Source: Gammaproteobacteria bacterium (GTDB lineage: Bacteria; Pseudomonadota; Gammaproteobacteria; Pseudomonadales; UBA5518). From it: DNA of 64,000 nucleotides. Location of the stretch: the NCBI GenBank assembly GCA_016718385.1, contig JADKDK010000001.1:744001-808000 (forward strand). Reading direction: 5' to 3'. Under the pieces are notes generated by a model. The model was not told the DNA's origin. It ran no database searches and worked only from the letters and a program-made list of their open reading frames with translations. The first letter of the stretch is position 1; each line of letters begins with the position of its first letter. Positions 53,198-62,516 of the stretch are shown in pieces. The translations under genes and the position numbers were made by a program.

Positions 53198-54232
53198 GTG
53201 AAACTGCCGTACTCCCTGCTGCGCCGACTGCTGTTCCTGCTACCGGGCGAACGCTCGCACACGGTGTCGTTGCGCGGGCTCGACGCGTTGCACGGGCTGC
53301 ACCTGGACGCACTGATCGCGAGCCGCCCGGCGCCGGACCCGGTGCGCTGCATGGGGATCGAGTTCCCGAACCCGGTGGGGCTGGCCGCGGGCCTCGACAA
53401 GAACGGCGACCATATCGACGCGCTGGCCGCGCTCGGCTTCGGTTTCCTCGAGATCGGCACCGTCACGCCGCGCCCGCAACCGGGCAACCCGCAGCCGCGG
53501 CTGTTCCGCATCCCGCAGGCGCGGGCGATCATCAACCGCATGGGCTTCAACAACCTCGGCGTCGACTACCTCTGCGCGCGCGTGCGCGAGGCCGAGTACC
53601 GGGGCGTGCTCGGCATCAACATCGGCAAGAACAAGGACACGCCGCTGGAGCGCGCGGCCGCGGACTACCTGCTGTGCCTGGAGCGCGTGCACGAACTGGC
53701 GTCCTATATCACGATCAACCTGTCCTCGCCGAACACGCCGGGGCTGCGCGACCTGCAGTTCGGCGAGCCGCTGGAGCAGCTGCTGGCGCAGCTGGTGGCG
53801 CGGCGCGAGGCGCTCGCCGAGCAGCACGGGCGGCGCGTGCCGCTGGTGCTGAAGATCGCGCCGGATCTCGCCCCCGAGGACATCGACCGCGTCGCCGACA
53901 GCGCGCGGCGCGCGCGCATGGACGCGCTGATCGCCACCAATACCACGGTGTCGCGCCAGGGCGTCGAGGGCCTGCCGAACGCGACGGAGAGCGGCGGGCT
54001 GAGCGGCGCGCCGCTGACGCGCCAGGCCAACGCGGTCATGACACGGCTTGCCGATCGACTGGCCGGCGAGCTGCCGCTGATCGGCGCCGGCGGCATCATG
54101 ACGGGGGAGGACGCTGCCGGGCGCGTGCGCGCGGGCGCCTCGCTGGTGCAGCTCTACACCGGCTTCATCTATGGCGGCCCCGCGCTGATCGGCGCGGCGG
54201 CCGCGGCGATCGCGCGCGGGCGCGCTGGCTGA
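53198..54232 (+). CDS. pyrD: Dihydroorotate dehydrogenase (quinone), class 2
   Basis: A 344-residue membrane-associated flavoenzyme of pyrimidine synthesis that oxidises dihydroorotate with quinone. The N-terminal helical pair is the quinone and membrane site ([20 protein letters not shown]). The FMN barrel has [53 protein letters not shown] with the catalytic Ser (SSPNT), and [30 protein letters not shown] chose GTG 53198 because the mature-looking N-terminus begins there; GTG 53165 would add 11 residues without family support. A TATCCT box at 53159-53164 may be its -10. Confidence 0.95.
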   Translation: MKLPYSLLRRLLFLLPGERSHTVSLRGLDALHGLHLDALIASRPAPDPVRCMGIEFPNPVGLAAGLDKNGDHIDALAALGFGFLEIGTVTPRPQPGNPQPRLFRIPQARAIINRMGFNNLGVDYLCARVREAEYRGVLGINIGKNKDTPLERAAADYLLCLERVHELASYITINLSSPNTPGLRDLQFGEPLEQLLAQLVARREALAEQHGRRVPLVLKIAPDLAPEDIDRVADSARRARMDALIATNTTVSRQGVEGLPNATESGGLSGAPLTRQANAVMTRLADRLAGELPLIGAGGIMTGEDAAGRVRAGASLVQLYTGFIYGGPALIGAAAAAIARGRAG

Positions 54233-54245
54233 GGGCAGGGCGGAC

Positions 54246-56495
54246 ATGGAATCGGCGAAGCCGCGCATCGGATCACGCCCCGCGCAGCGCCACGGCCATT
54301 ATTTCGCGAGCTGCTCGCGCGGCCTCGAGGAGCTGCTCGCCGCCGAGCTGAAAGCAGCCGGTGTCGACGACACGCGCGTCGGCGCGGGCGGCGTCTACAT
54401 CACCGGGCCGCTGGCGCATGCCTACCGCGCCTGCCTGTGGTCGCGCGTCGCCAGCCGCGTGCTGGTCGCGCTCGGCGAGGTCGGCGCGCGCGATGCCGAT
54501 GAGTTGTACGCCAACGCGGTCGAGCTGCCGTGGGAGCAGCACATCGGCGCGGGCGCGACGATCGCGGTGGATTTCATCGGCGTCTCGGAGCAGCTGCGCA
54601 ACAGCCTGTTCAACGCGCGGCGCGTGAAGGACGCGGTGGTGGACCGGCTGCGTGCGGTAACCGGCCTGCGGCCCGACGTCGACGTGCGCGCGCGGGACAT
54701 CCGTATCGTGGCGCGGCTGAACCGCGAGCGCCTCACGCTCGCGATCGATCTCGGCGGCGCGCAGCACCGCCGCGGCTATCGCGGCGCCACCGGCGCGGCA
54801 CCGCTGAAGGAGAACCTCGGCGCGGCGCTGCTGCTGCGCTGCGGCTGGCCCGAGCTGGCCGCCGCGGGCGGCGCGCTGTACGACCCGATGTGCGGTTCCG
54901 GCACGCTGCTGATCGAGGGCGCGCTGATCGCCGCCGGTGCCGCGCCCGGGGAGTGGCGCGATCTCGGGCGGCAGAAGTGGCCGGGCCACGACCCCTTGCT
55001 GTGGCAGCGCCTGGTGCAAGAGGCGCGCGCGGCGCGCGAGCAGGGCCTGCCCGGGTTGCCGCCGATCGCCGGCGCGGACGCCGACCGCCGCGTGCTGGCG
55101 CACGCGCTCGACAACGCCGCGGCCGCGGGCCTCGCGGGCCGCATCGAGTTTTCGGCGGTCGCGCTCGCCGCGCAGCGCCGGCCCCAGGCGATGGCCGGGC
55201 GCTCGGGGCTGCTGATCTGCAACCCGCCCTACGGCGAGCGCCTGGGCGAGGTGCGCGAGCTGCAGGGGCTGTACGAGGATCTCGGCCGGCTGGTGCGCGA
55301 GGAGTTTCCGGGCTGGCGCGCCGCGATCCTCACCACCGAAGGCCCGCTGGAGGCCGCGCTGGGGCTGCGCTTCGCGCGGCGCTACCGCTTTCGCAACGGC
55401 GCCATCGACTGCCGCCTGCTGGTGCACGACCCCGCGCTGAGCACGCGCGCCACGCGCCGGGCCGAGGCGACGGGCGGCGCCGAAGCCGCGCAGCCGGCGC
55501 AGGAGGCCGATGCGGTGCCCGCCGGCCCCTCGAGCGCCGGCGCCGAGATGTTCGCCAACCGCGTGCGCAAGAACCTGCGCCGCATCAAGGGCTGGGTCGC
55601 CACCCAGCAGCCGCAGTGCTATCGCATCTACGACGCCGACATCCCGGAATACGCGGTCGCGGTGGACCGCTACGGCGCCTGGGCGCACGTGGCGGAGTAC
55701 GCGCCGCCGGCATGGGTCGACGAGGCGCTCGCGCGCGAGCGGCTGGACGACGTGCGCGCGGGGCTCGCCAGCGTGCTGCAGCTGCCGCCGGGGCGTATCG
55801 TGCTGAAGACGCGCAGGCGCCAGCGCGGCACGCGGCAGTACCAGCGCCTGGCGCGCGAGAACCACTTCATGGAAGTCGCGGAGGGGCCGGCGCGCCTGCT
55901 GGTGAACCTGCGCGATTTCCTCGATACCGGCCTGTTCCTCGACCACCGGCCGCTGCGGCGCCTGGTCGCGGCCGAGGCCCGTGGCAAGCGTTTCCTGAAC
56001 CTCTTCTGCTACACCGCCGCGGTGACCGTGTTCGCGGGCCTCGGCGGCGCGCGCGCCACCACCAGCGTCGACATGTCGGCGACCTACCTCGACTGGGCCC
56101 GGCGCAACCTGGCGCTGAACGGGCTGCCCGAGGCGCAGCACGAGCTGGTGCGGGCCGACTGCCTGCGCTGGCTGGGCGCCGAGCGCCGGCGCTGGGACCT
56201 GGTCTTCCTGGACCCGCCCTCGTTCTCCAATTCCAAGCGCATGGAGGAGACGCTGGACGTGCAGCGCGACCACGTGGCGCTGATCCGCGCCGCACTGCGC
56301 GTGCTGGAGCGCGAGGGCACGTTGCTGTTCTCCACCAACCGGCGCGGCTTTCGCCTCGATGCCGGGGCGCTCGCCGATCTCGAGATCAGCGACCTCACGG
56401 AGCAGAGCATCGATCCGGATTTCAACCGCAAGCCCGTGCCGCACCGGCTGTATCGCATCCGCCACCGGCTGGCGCGAGTCACCGAAACGTCATAA
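54246..56495 (+). CDS. rlmL: Bifunctional 23S rRNA guanine methyltransferase RlmKL
   Basis: A 749-residue fusion that methylates 23S rRNA at G2445 (N2; RlmL part) and G2069 (N7; RlmK part) in E. coli numbering. Seen are an N-terminal THUMP domain, the first SAM fold with YDPMCGSGTLLIEGAL and LLICNPPYGERLGE (N-P-P-Y catalytic loop), a linker rich in Ala, Glu and Gly, and the RlmK half with RFLNLFCYTAAVTVFAGLGGA and VFLDPPSFSNSKRME. Both enzyme halves look intact. The stop codon (56493-56495) lies inside the phoB Pho box, so rlmL transcription runs into the Pho regulon. Confidence 0.95.
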   Translation: MESAKPRIGSRPAQRHGHYFASCSRGLEELLAAELKAAGVDDTRVGAGGVYITGPLAHAYRACLWSRVASRVLVALGEVGARDADELYANAVELPWEQHIGAGATIAVDFIGVSEQLRNSLFNARRVKDAVVDRLRAVTGLRPDVDVRARDIRIVARLNRERLTLAIDLGGAQHRRGYRGATGAAPLKENLGAALLLRCGWPELAAAGGALYDPMCGSGTLLIEGALIAAGAAPGEWRDLGRQKWPGHDPLLWQRLVQEARAAREQGLPGLPPIAGADADRRVLAHALDNAAAAGLAGRIEFSAVALAAQRRPQAMAGRSGLLICNPPYGERLGEVRELQGLYEDLGRLVREEFPGWRAAILTTEGPLEAALGLRFARRYRFRNGAIDCRLLVHDPALSTRATRRAEATGGAEAAQPAQEADAVPAGPSSAGAEMFANRVRKNLRRIKGWVATQQPQCYRIYDADIPEYAVAVDRYGAWAHVAEYAPPAWVDEALARERLDDVRAGLASVLQLPPGRIVLKTRRRQRGTRQYQRLARENHFMEVAEGPARLLVNLRDFLDTGLFLDHRPLRRLVAAEARGKRFLNLFCYTAAVTVFAGLGGARATTSVDMSATYLDWARRNLALNGLPEAQHELVRADCLRWLGAERRRWDLVFLDPPSFSNSKRMEETLDVQRDHVALIRAALRVLEREGTLLFSTNRRGFRLDAGALADLEISDLTEQSIDPDFNRKPVPHRLYRIRHRLARVTETS

Positions 56496-56516
56496 TTCTG
56501 TCTTTTACTGTCATGT
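56487..56516 (+). promoter_or_regulatory. Pho box before phoB
   Basis: PhoB half-sites follow each other as ACGTCAT (56487), CTGTCTT (56498) and CTGTCAT (56508); the first two are 11 bases apart and the third 10. Bases 56487-56505 match 14 of 19 positions of the consensus CTGTCATAWAWCTGTCAYA. A TATCGA at 56516-56521 is at the distance expected for a -10. The box overlaps the rlmL stop codon. Confidence 0.75.
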
Positions 56517-56549
56517 ATCGATCATGACGAGGCGAGGCGACGGAACAGG

Positions 56550-57269
56550 ATGAACGGCAAGCAGACGATCCTGGTGGTGGACGACGAGTCCTCGATCCGG
56601 GACATGGTGCAGCTCTCGCTGGAGCTGGCCGGCTTCAACTGCCTGCAGGCGGCCAACGCCCGCGAGGCGATGGGGCAGATCCTGGACGCCCGCCCCGACC
56701 TCGTGCTGCTCGACTGGATGATGCCCGACACCAGCGGCTACGAACTGCTGCGGCGCCTGCGCAAGGACGAGAACTGCGCGCGCCTGCCGGTCATCATGCT
56801 GACCGCCAAGGCCGAGGAGGGCAATCGCGTGCAGGGGCTCGACGGCGGCGCCGACGACTACGTCAGCAAGCCCTTCTCGCCGCGCGAGCTGATCGCGCGC
56901 ATCCGCGCGCTGCTGCGGCGCACCGCGCCGGTCGAGGAGCAGCAACCGATGGAGTTCGACGGCCTGCGCCTCGACCCGCTGGCGCACCGCGTGTTCGCCG
57001 ACGCGCGCCCGGTCGAGATGGGTCCCACCGAGTTCCGCCTGCTGCAGTTCCTGATGAGCCATCCGGACCGCGCCTACTCGCGCGCGCAACTGCTGGACCA
57101 GGTCTGGGGCGCGAACGTCTACATCGACGAGCGCACGGTGGATGTGCACGTGCGGCGCCTGCGCAAGGCGCTGGAACCCGTCGAGGCCGGGGCGAAGGAT
57201 TTCGGGGAGTTCATCCAGACCGTGCGCGGCACCGGCTATCGCTTCTCCAACCAGATGGCGCGCGCCTGA
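56550..57269 (+). CDS. phoB: Phosphate response regulator PhoB
   Basis: A 239-residue OmpR-class regulator of the phosphate-starvation response. Receiver domain: VVDDESSIRDM with acidic residues 10-11, phospho-Asp in VLLDWMMPDTSGYEL (about 54), MLTAKAEE, and the Lys in YVSKPFSPRELIARI (about 105). Winged-helix DNA-binding domain: VEMGPTEFRLLQFLMSHPDRAYSRAQLLDQVWG and VDVHVRRLRKAL. It should bind the boxes upstream of itself and of pstS. phoR starts 3 bases after its stop. Confidence 0.97.
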   Translation: MNGKQTILVVDDESSIRDMVQLSLELAGFNCLQAANAREAMGQILDARPDLVLLDWMMPDTSGYELLRRLRKDENCARLPVIMLTAKAEEGNRVQGLDGGADDYVSKPFSPRELIARIRALLRRTAPVEEQQPMEFDGLRLDPLAHRVFADARPVEMGPTEFRLLQFLMSHPDRAYSRAQLLDQVWGANVYIDERTVDVHVRRLRKALEPVEAGAKDFGEFIQTVRGTGYRFSNQMARA

Positions 57270-57271
57270 GC

Positions 57272-58582
57272 ATGCCGGCCAGCCCGGCGCGGGATCTGCT
57301 GCTGCTCGGCGCGCTGCTGCTCGCGGGGCTGCTGCTGGGCGATGTGTCGGGCAACGCCGGCGCCGGTCTCGCCGGCGGGGTGCTGGTCTACCTGCTGATC
57401 AGCTACCGGCGCATGGCGAAACTGCAGCGCTGGCTCGCGGACGGCCCGCTCGAGCGCGATCCGCCGGTGCAGGGCGGCATGCTCGGTGACGTGGCCGATC
57501 GCATGCAGCACACCCATGCCCGCCTGCAAAAACAACTCGAGGAGGCCGATGCGGCAGTGCTGCGCCTGCGCGAATCCTACGCCGCCCTGAAGGACGGCAT
57601 CGTGATGCTGGGTCCGGACAACACCATCGAATGGTCCAACGCCAGCGCGCTCACGCTGCTGGGGCTGCGCTACCCGCAGGACGCGGGGCAGCCGCTGGGG
57701 AACCTGGTGCGCGATCCCGATTTCACGGCCTATCTCGCGGCCAGCGATTTCGAGCATTCCTTCGAGCTCGAGATCGGTGGCTCGGCCGCGCGCACCCTGG
57801 AAGTGCAGGCGACCTCCTTCGGCGCCAATCGCAAGGTGATCTTCATCCGCGATGTCACGGCGCTGAACCGCCTCGAGACGATGCGCCGCGATTTCGTCGC
57901 GAACATCTCGCACGAGCTGCGCACCCCGCTCACGGTGATCGCCGGCTACGTCGGCACGCTCCAGGACCTCCTGCCGCAGGACTCGCCGGTGATCGCCAAG
58001 GTGCTGGGGCAGATGCAGCAGCAGTCGGTGCGCATGGAGAACCTGCTGCGCGACCTGATGCTGCTCTCGACGCTCGAGGGCACCGAGAGTGACGATTCCT
58101 CCGCCGAGGAGTCGATCGCGGTCTGCGCGATGCTCGATTCGATCCGCGAGAACGCGCTGGCCGCCTGCGGCGGCGAGCGCCAGATCACGCTCGAGTGCGC
58201 GCCGGGCCTGAGGTTGCGCGGACCGCGGCTGCAGATCGAGAGCATCTTCGCGAACCTGGTGTTCAACGCGGTGAAGTACACCGGCGCGGGGGGAAAGATC
58301 CGCGTCGTGTTCGAGGCCAGCGGCGGGCACGCGCTGTTTCGAGTCAGCGACGACGGCATCGGTATAGACCCCGTGCACATCCCGCGCCTCACCGAGCGTT
58401 TCTACCGCGTCGACAAGAGCCGTTCGGCGGAGAGCGGCGGCACCGGGCTGGGGCTCGCGATCGTCAAGCACGCGCTCAAGCGCGTCGACGGGGAACTGCA
58501 GATCGAGAGTCGCCCGGGCGCCGGCAGCACCTTCACCTGCCGCTTCCCGCTGGCACGGCTGAGCGGCGCGGCGCAGGGCTGA
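57272..58582 (+). CDS. phoR: Phosphate sensor histidine kinase PhoR
   Basis: A 436-residue membrane histidine kinase that phosphorylates PhoB at low phosphate. A membrane segment pair with very short loop (LLLLGALLLAGLLLGD and AGLAGGVLVYLLISY) precedes a PAS domain (about 90-190; IVMLGPDNTIEWSNASALTLLG). Next come the phospho-acceptor helix DFVANISHELRTPLTVIAGYVGTLQDL (His about 212) and the ATP-binding boxes VFNAVKYTGAGG (N), FRVSDDGIGID (G1), ESGGTGLGLAIVKHAL (G2). There is no large periplasmic sensor, in keeping with sensing through the Pst-PhoU complex encoded downstream. Confidence 0.96.
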   Translation: MPASPARDLLLLGALLLAGLLLGDVSGNAGAGLAGGVLVYLLISYRRMAKLQRWLADGPLERDPPVQGGMLGDVADRMQHTHARLQKQLEEADAAVLRLRESYAALKDGIVMLGPDNTIEWSNASALTLLGLRYPQDAGQPLGNLVRDPDFTAYLAASDFEHSFELEIGGSAARTLEVQATSFGANRKVIFIRDVTALNRLETMRRDFVANISHELRTPLTVIAGYVGTLQDLLPQDSPVIAKVLGQMQQQSVRMENLLRDLMLLSTLEGTESDDSSAEESIAVCAMLDSIRENALAACGGERQITLECAPGLRLRGPRLQIESIFANLVFNAVKYTGAGGKIRVVFEASGGHALFRVSDDGIGIDPVHIPRLTERFYRVDKSRSAESGGTGLGLAIVKHALKRVDGELQIESRPGAGSTFTCRFPLARLSGAAQG

Positions 58583-58588
58583 TCCGCG

Positions 58589-58622
58589 CTGTCACGAAAC
58601 AGTCACAAAACGTTCATAATAT
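58589..58622 (+). promoter_or_regulatory. Pho box and -10 of the pst operon
   Basis: Three direct half-sites at exact 11-base steps: CTGTCAC (58589), CAGTCAC (58600), CGTTCAT (58611). The 19 bases 58589-58607 match the Pho-box consensus closely. TAATAT at 58617-58622 starts 10 bases after that box, the spacing known for PhoB-dependent promoters in which the box replaces the -35. It lies 60 bases before the pstS GTG/ATG region, just behind the phoR stop. Confidence 0.85.
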
Positions 58623-58681
58623 CGTCGCGCATCTGATCCAGTCTCGCTGGATCGAGTCCAGCAACAGCCCAGGAGGCTCCC

Positions 58682-59722
58682 GTGAACCAACTGCTCCGCA
58701 CCGCCATCGCCGTTGCCGCGCTGACCCAGGTCCCGCTCGCGCTCGCCCAGCGCGACAACATCAGCATCGTGGGTTCGTCCACGGTGTATCCGTTCTCGAC
58801 CGTGGTGGCCGAGCGCTTCGGTCGCACCGGCACCTTCAAGACGCCGAAGGTCGAGGCCACCGGCACCGGCGGCGGCATCAAGCTGTTCTGCGCCGGTGTG
58901 GGCGTGCAGCACCCCGATATCGCCAACGCCTCGCGGCGCATGAAGGATTCGGAATTCGCGGATTGCGCGAAGAACGGCGTGAACGGGATCACCGAGGTCG
59001 TGATCGGTTTCGACGGCATCGTGATCGCCAACGCGCGCGGCGCGCATCATTACGAGCTGACGCTGAAGGACGTGTTCCTCGCGCTCGCCAAGGACGTGCC
59101 CAACCCCGACGGCAGCGAGACGCTGGTGCCCAACCCCTACAAGACCTGGAAGGACGTGAACCCCGCGCTGCCCGCCAACCGGATCGAGGTGCTGGGCCCG
59201 CCGCCGACCTCCGGCACCCGTGATGCCTTCGTCGAGCTGGCGATGGAAGGCGGCTGCAAGTCCTTCCCCTGGGTCAAGGCGATCAAGGACCAGGACGAGA
59301 GCCGGTTCAAGGCGGTCTGCCACGCGGTGCGCGAGGACGGCGCCTACATCGAGGCCGGCGAGAACGACAACCTGATCGTGCAGAAGCTCGGCGCCAACAC
59401 CAATTCGCTCGGCATCTTCGGCTACAGCTTCATGGAGGAGAATGCCGACAAGGTGCAGGGCAGCAAGGTCGCCGGCGTGGAGCCCACGTACGAGAGCATC
59501 GCCGACGGCTCCTATGCCGTGTCGCGCCCGCTCTACTTCTACGTGAAGACGGCGCACGCGGACGTGATTCCCGGCATCCGGGAGTTCGTCGCGGAGTTTG
59601 TCAGCGAACGTGCCATGGGCGAAGATGGCTACCTCGCCGACCGCGGCCTGATCGCACTGCCGCAGGACCAGTTCGAGGCCACGGCCGCGGCCGCGCGCAG
59701 CCTGGCGCCGTTCGCGCCCTGA
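58682..59722 (+). CDS. pstS: Phosphate ABC transporter substrate-binding protein PstS
   Basis: A 346-residue periplasmic phosphate-binding protein (PstS/SphX type). It has a signal peptide (NQLLRTAIAVAALTQVPLALAQ), then ISIVGSSTVYPFSTVVAERF (phosphate site Ser/Thr), EATGTGGGIKLFCAGVG, ANASRRMKDSE, PPPTSGTRDAFVELAMEGGC (S-G-T-R site) and NSLGIFGYSFME. It has no lipobox, so it should be soluble. The gene begins GTGAACCAA at 58682, with AGGAGG seven bases upstream. It is controlled by the Pho box at 58589 and followed by a strong stem-loop before pstC. Confidence 0.95.
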   Translation: MNQLLRTAIAVAALTQVPLALAQRDNISIVGSSTVYPFSTVVAERFGRTGTFKTPKVEATGTGGGIKLFCAGVGVQHPDIANASRRMKDSEFADCAKNGVNGITEVVIGFDGIVIANARGAHHYELTLKDVFLALAKDVPNPDGSETLVPNPYKTWKDVNPALPANRIEVLGPPPTSGTRDAFVELAMEGGCKSFPWVKAIKDQDESRFKAVCHAVREDGAYIEAGENDNLIVQKLGANTNSLGIFGYSFMEENADKVQGSKVAGVEPTYESIADGSYAVSRPLYFYVKTAHADVIPGIREFVAEFVSERAMGEDGYLADRGLIALPQDQFEATAAAARSLAPFAP

Positions 59723-59741
59723 GCCAGGGAGAGCATTCGGT

Positions 59742-59775
59742 CCCGGCCGCCGCGGGGATGCCCGCGGCGGCCGGG
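59742..59775 (+). terminator. Strong stem-loop between pstS and pstC
   Basis: A perfect 15-bp GC-only stem, 59742-59756 with 59761-59775, and a GATG loop, 19 bases after the pstS stop. There is no U-run, so partial termination or protection of the pstS transcript 3' end is more likely than full termination. This would let pstS exceed the permease genes in level. Confidence 0.8.
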
Positions 59776-59805
59776 CGTGGACCAGGATGACGTGAGCGCT
59801 TTGCC

Positions 59806-61182
59806 ATGAATGTTTCCACGCTGCTGCTGCTGATCGCCGCCCTGGCCGTCGCGGGCTATTACCAGGGCAGTTCGCGCGCCGTGACGGTCGCGGCACCGCT
59901 CGGGGGCGTGCGTCGCCTGCCGTCCCTGCCCGCGCATTACGGTGCCTACGTCGCATTGATGGTGCTGTTGCCCGCGCTGGCCGCAGTGCTCCTGTGGTCG
60001 CTGGCCTCCGCGCCACTCATCGAGCGCCTGGTGCTGGAGTCGTTGCCGGCCTCGCATGCCGGAGCCGATGCCGGCCTGCTGCTGAATTCCATCGCCAACC
60101 TGGCCGCGGGCGGCGCCACCGGCGCCACCGACCCCGTGCTCGCGAGCGCCGCCGAACGCATGGCCAGCCTCGGGCAACGCTCGTTGCTGGGCATGTGGAC
60201 GCTGGCAGTGGCCTGCGCGCTGCTCGGCGGGTTCTACAGCTGGCGCCGGGTGCGGGCCGATTTCGTGGCGCGCAACGTGGTCGAGCGCATCTTCACGCGT
60301 TTGCTGTTCGCCTGCGCCTGCGTGGCGGTGCTCACCACGATCGGCATCCTGCTCTCGGTGGTGATCGAGTCGCTGCGCTTCTTCCAGATGGTCTCGCCGG
60401 TGGAGTTCTTCTTCGGGCTGGAGTGGAGCCCGCAGATCGCCCTGCGCGCCGACCAGCAGGGCTCCTCGGGGCGCTTCGGCGCGGTGCCGCTGTTCACCGG
60501 CACGCTGCTGATCTCGGCGATCGCGCTGCTGGTGGCGGTGCCGGTCGGGCTGATGTCGGCGATCTTCCTCAGCGAGTACGCCAGCGCGAAGCTGCGCAGC
60601 CGGCTGAAGCCGCTGCTGGAGATCCTCGCCGGCATCCCGACCGTGGTCTACGGCTTCTTCGCCGCGCTCACCGTGGCGCCGCTGGTGCGCGAGTTCGGCA
60701 CCGCGATCGGGCTCGAGGCCTCTTCCGAGAGCGCCCTGGCCGCCGGCCTGGTGATGGGCGTGATGATCATTCCCTTCGTGTCCTCGCTCTCCGACGACAT
60801 CCTGCACGCGGTGCCGCTGAGCCTGCGCGACGGCTCGCTGGCGCTCGGCGCCACGCGCTCCGAGACCATCAAGCGCGTGGTGATCCCGGCAGCGCTGCCC
60901 GGCATCGTCGGCGGGGTGCTGCTCGCGGCCTCGCGCGCCATCGGCGAGACCATGATCGTGGTGATGGCGGCCGGACTCTCGGCGCGCCTGTCGGCGAATC
61001 CCTTCGAGTCGGTCACCACGGTGACGGTGCAGATCGTGACGCTGCTGGTCGGTGACCAGGAATTCGACAGCCCGAAGACGCTCGCGGCGTTCGCCCTCGG
61101 ACTGGTGCTGTTCGTGGCCACGCTGGCGCTGAACATCTTCGCGCTGCACATCGTGCGCAAGTACAGGGAGCAGTATGAGTAG
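59806..61182 (+). CDS. pstC: Phosphate ABC transporter permease PstC
   Basis: A 458-residue inner-membrane permease, the long form seen in many marine Proteobacteria. Extra N-terminal membrane helices (VSTLLLLIAALAVAGYYQGS; about 50-75) and a periplasmic loop precede the conserved core: ALLVAVPVGLMSAIFLSEYA, LEILAGIPTVVYGFFAALTVAPLVR, and the EAA-type loop VGGVLLAASRAIGETMIVVMAAG, which contacts PstB. It overlaps pstA by 8 bases. Confidence 0.94.
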   Translation: MNVSTLLLLIAALAVAGYYQGSSRAVTVAAPLGGVRRLPSLPAHYGAYVALMVLLPALAAVLLWSLASAPLIERLVLESLPASHAGADAGLLLNSIANLAAGGATGATDPVLASAAERMASLGQRSLLGMWTLAVACALLGGFYSWRRVRADFVARNVVERIFTRLLFACACVAVLTTIGILLSVVIESLRFFQMVSPVEFFFGLEWSPQIALRADQQGSSGRFGAVPLFTGTLLISAIALLVAVPVGLMSAIFLSEYASAKLRSRLKPLLEILAGIPTVVYGFFAALTVAPLVREFGTAIGLEASSESALAAGLVMGVMIIPFVSSLSDDILHAVPLSLRDGSLALGATRSETIKRVVIPAALPGIVGGVLLAASRAIGETMIVVMAAGLSARLSANPFESVTTVTVQIVTLLVGDQEFDSPKTLAAFALGLVLFVATLALNIFALHIVRKYREQYE

Positions 61183-62480
61183 CCCAGGCGGCAATCCCGC
61201 GCCCCGGCGCAACACCATCGACATCGTGCGTGGCGGCCTGAAGCGGCGCTACCGGCGCGAGCGTCGCTTTCGCCTCTACGGCATCGCCTCGGTGCTGGTC
61301 GCGCTCGCGAGCCTGGCGCTGCTGTTCGCGGATATCGTGTCGAAGGGCTGGCAGGCCTTCGAGCAGACGCAGCTGCAGCTCGAGGTGCATTACGACCCCG
61401 AGGTGCTGGGCATCGCGCCCGGCGCCAGCGACGAAGCGCTCGCCGCGGCCGACTACGAGGGTGTGCTGAAGCAGACCCTGCTCGCGCGCTTTCCCGGGGT
61501 GATGGCCCGCGCGCAGAAGCGCGAGCTGTTCCGCCTGCTGAGCGCCGGCGCGGGCTACGAGCTGCGCGAGCGCCTGATGGCGCAGCCGGCGCTGCTCGGG
61601 CGCACCGAAACGCTGTGGCTGGTGGCCCATGGCAAGGTCGATGCCTACGTGAAGGAGACCGGGCGCATCGGCGATCCGCCGGCCACCGGCATCAGCGCGC
61701 AGCAGGCCGCGTGGCTCGGCCAGCTCGACGGCGCGGGGCAGCTCGATCTGCGGCTCAATCGCAACCTGCTCGGCAACGGCGACAGCCGCGATCCCGAGCT
61801 CGCCGGCATCCGCGGCGCCGTGATGGGCTCGATCTACACGCTGGCGGTGACGCTGCTGCTGTCGTTCCCGCTCGGCGTGGCGGCGGCGATCTACCTGGAG
61901 GAGTTCGCCGCGCGCAACCGCTGGACGGACCTGATCGAGGTCAACATCAACAACCTCGCGGCCGTGCCCTCGATCATCTTCGGCCTGCTGGGGCTCGCGG
62001 TGTTCATCAGCCTGTTCGGCATGCCGCGCTCGGCGCCGCTGGTCGGCGGCCTGGTGCTGACGCTGGTGACCTTCCCCACGGTCATCATCGCCAGCCGCGC
62101 GGCGATCCGCGCGGTGCCGCCCTCGCTGCGCGAGGCGGCGCTGGGGCTCGGCGCCTCGCGCGTGCAGATGGTGCTGCACCACGTGCTGCCCAACGCGCTG
62201 CCCGGCATGCTCACCGGCGCGATCATCGGCATGGCGCGCGCGCTGGGCGAGACCGCGCCGCTGCTGATGATCGGCATGGTCGCGTTCATCGTCGACGTGC
62301 CGCGGAGCCTCACCGATTCGGCCACGGTGCTGCCGGTGCAGATCTACCTGTGGGCCGACAGCCCCGGAGCGCGGTTTCACCGCGCTGACCTCCGCCGCGA
62401 TCATGGTGCTGCTGGGTTTCCTGGTGATCATGAACGCGCTGGCGGTATTCCTGCGCAACCGCTTCGAGAAGCGCTGGTAG
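61175..62480 (+). CDS. pstA: Phosphate ABC transporter permease PstA, with one frameshift
   Basis: Joined length about 434 residues: a DUF3333 N-terminal region with one membrane helix (FRLYGIASVLVALASLALLF) and a periplasmic domain (about 50-205), then the permease core (AVTLLLSFPLGVAAAIYLEEFA; NLAAVPSIIFGLLGLAVF; MLTGAIIGMARALGETAPLLMIGMVAF with the EAA-type loop). The frame breaks in the C4 tract 62362-62365. Removing one C gives WADSPERGFTALTSAAIMVLLG and a normal end NRFEKRW-stop at 62480. The start at ATG 61175 is inside pstC. A sequence error is likely, since the rest is intact. Confidence 0.93.
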
Positions 62481-62516
62481 CCGCGGCGCCGGCAAGAATC
62501 CACCGGAAACGAGAGC

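Noticed and set aside
52332..53312. Long minus-strand open frame across the spacer before pyrD
   Set aside because: It runs antisense over conserved gdhB, DUF2835 and pyrD ends and translates repeat arms into Arg/Ala-rich peptide; no domain is visible.
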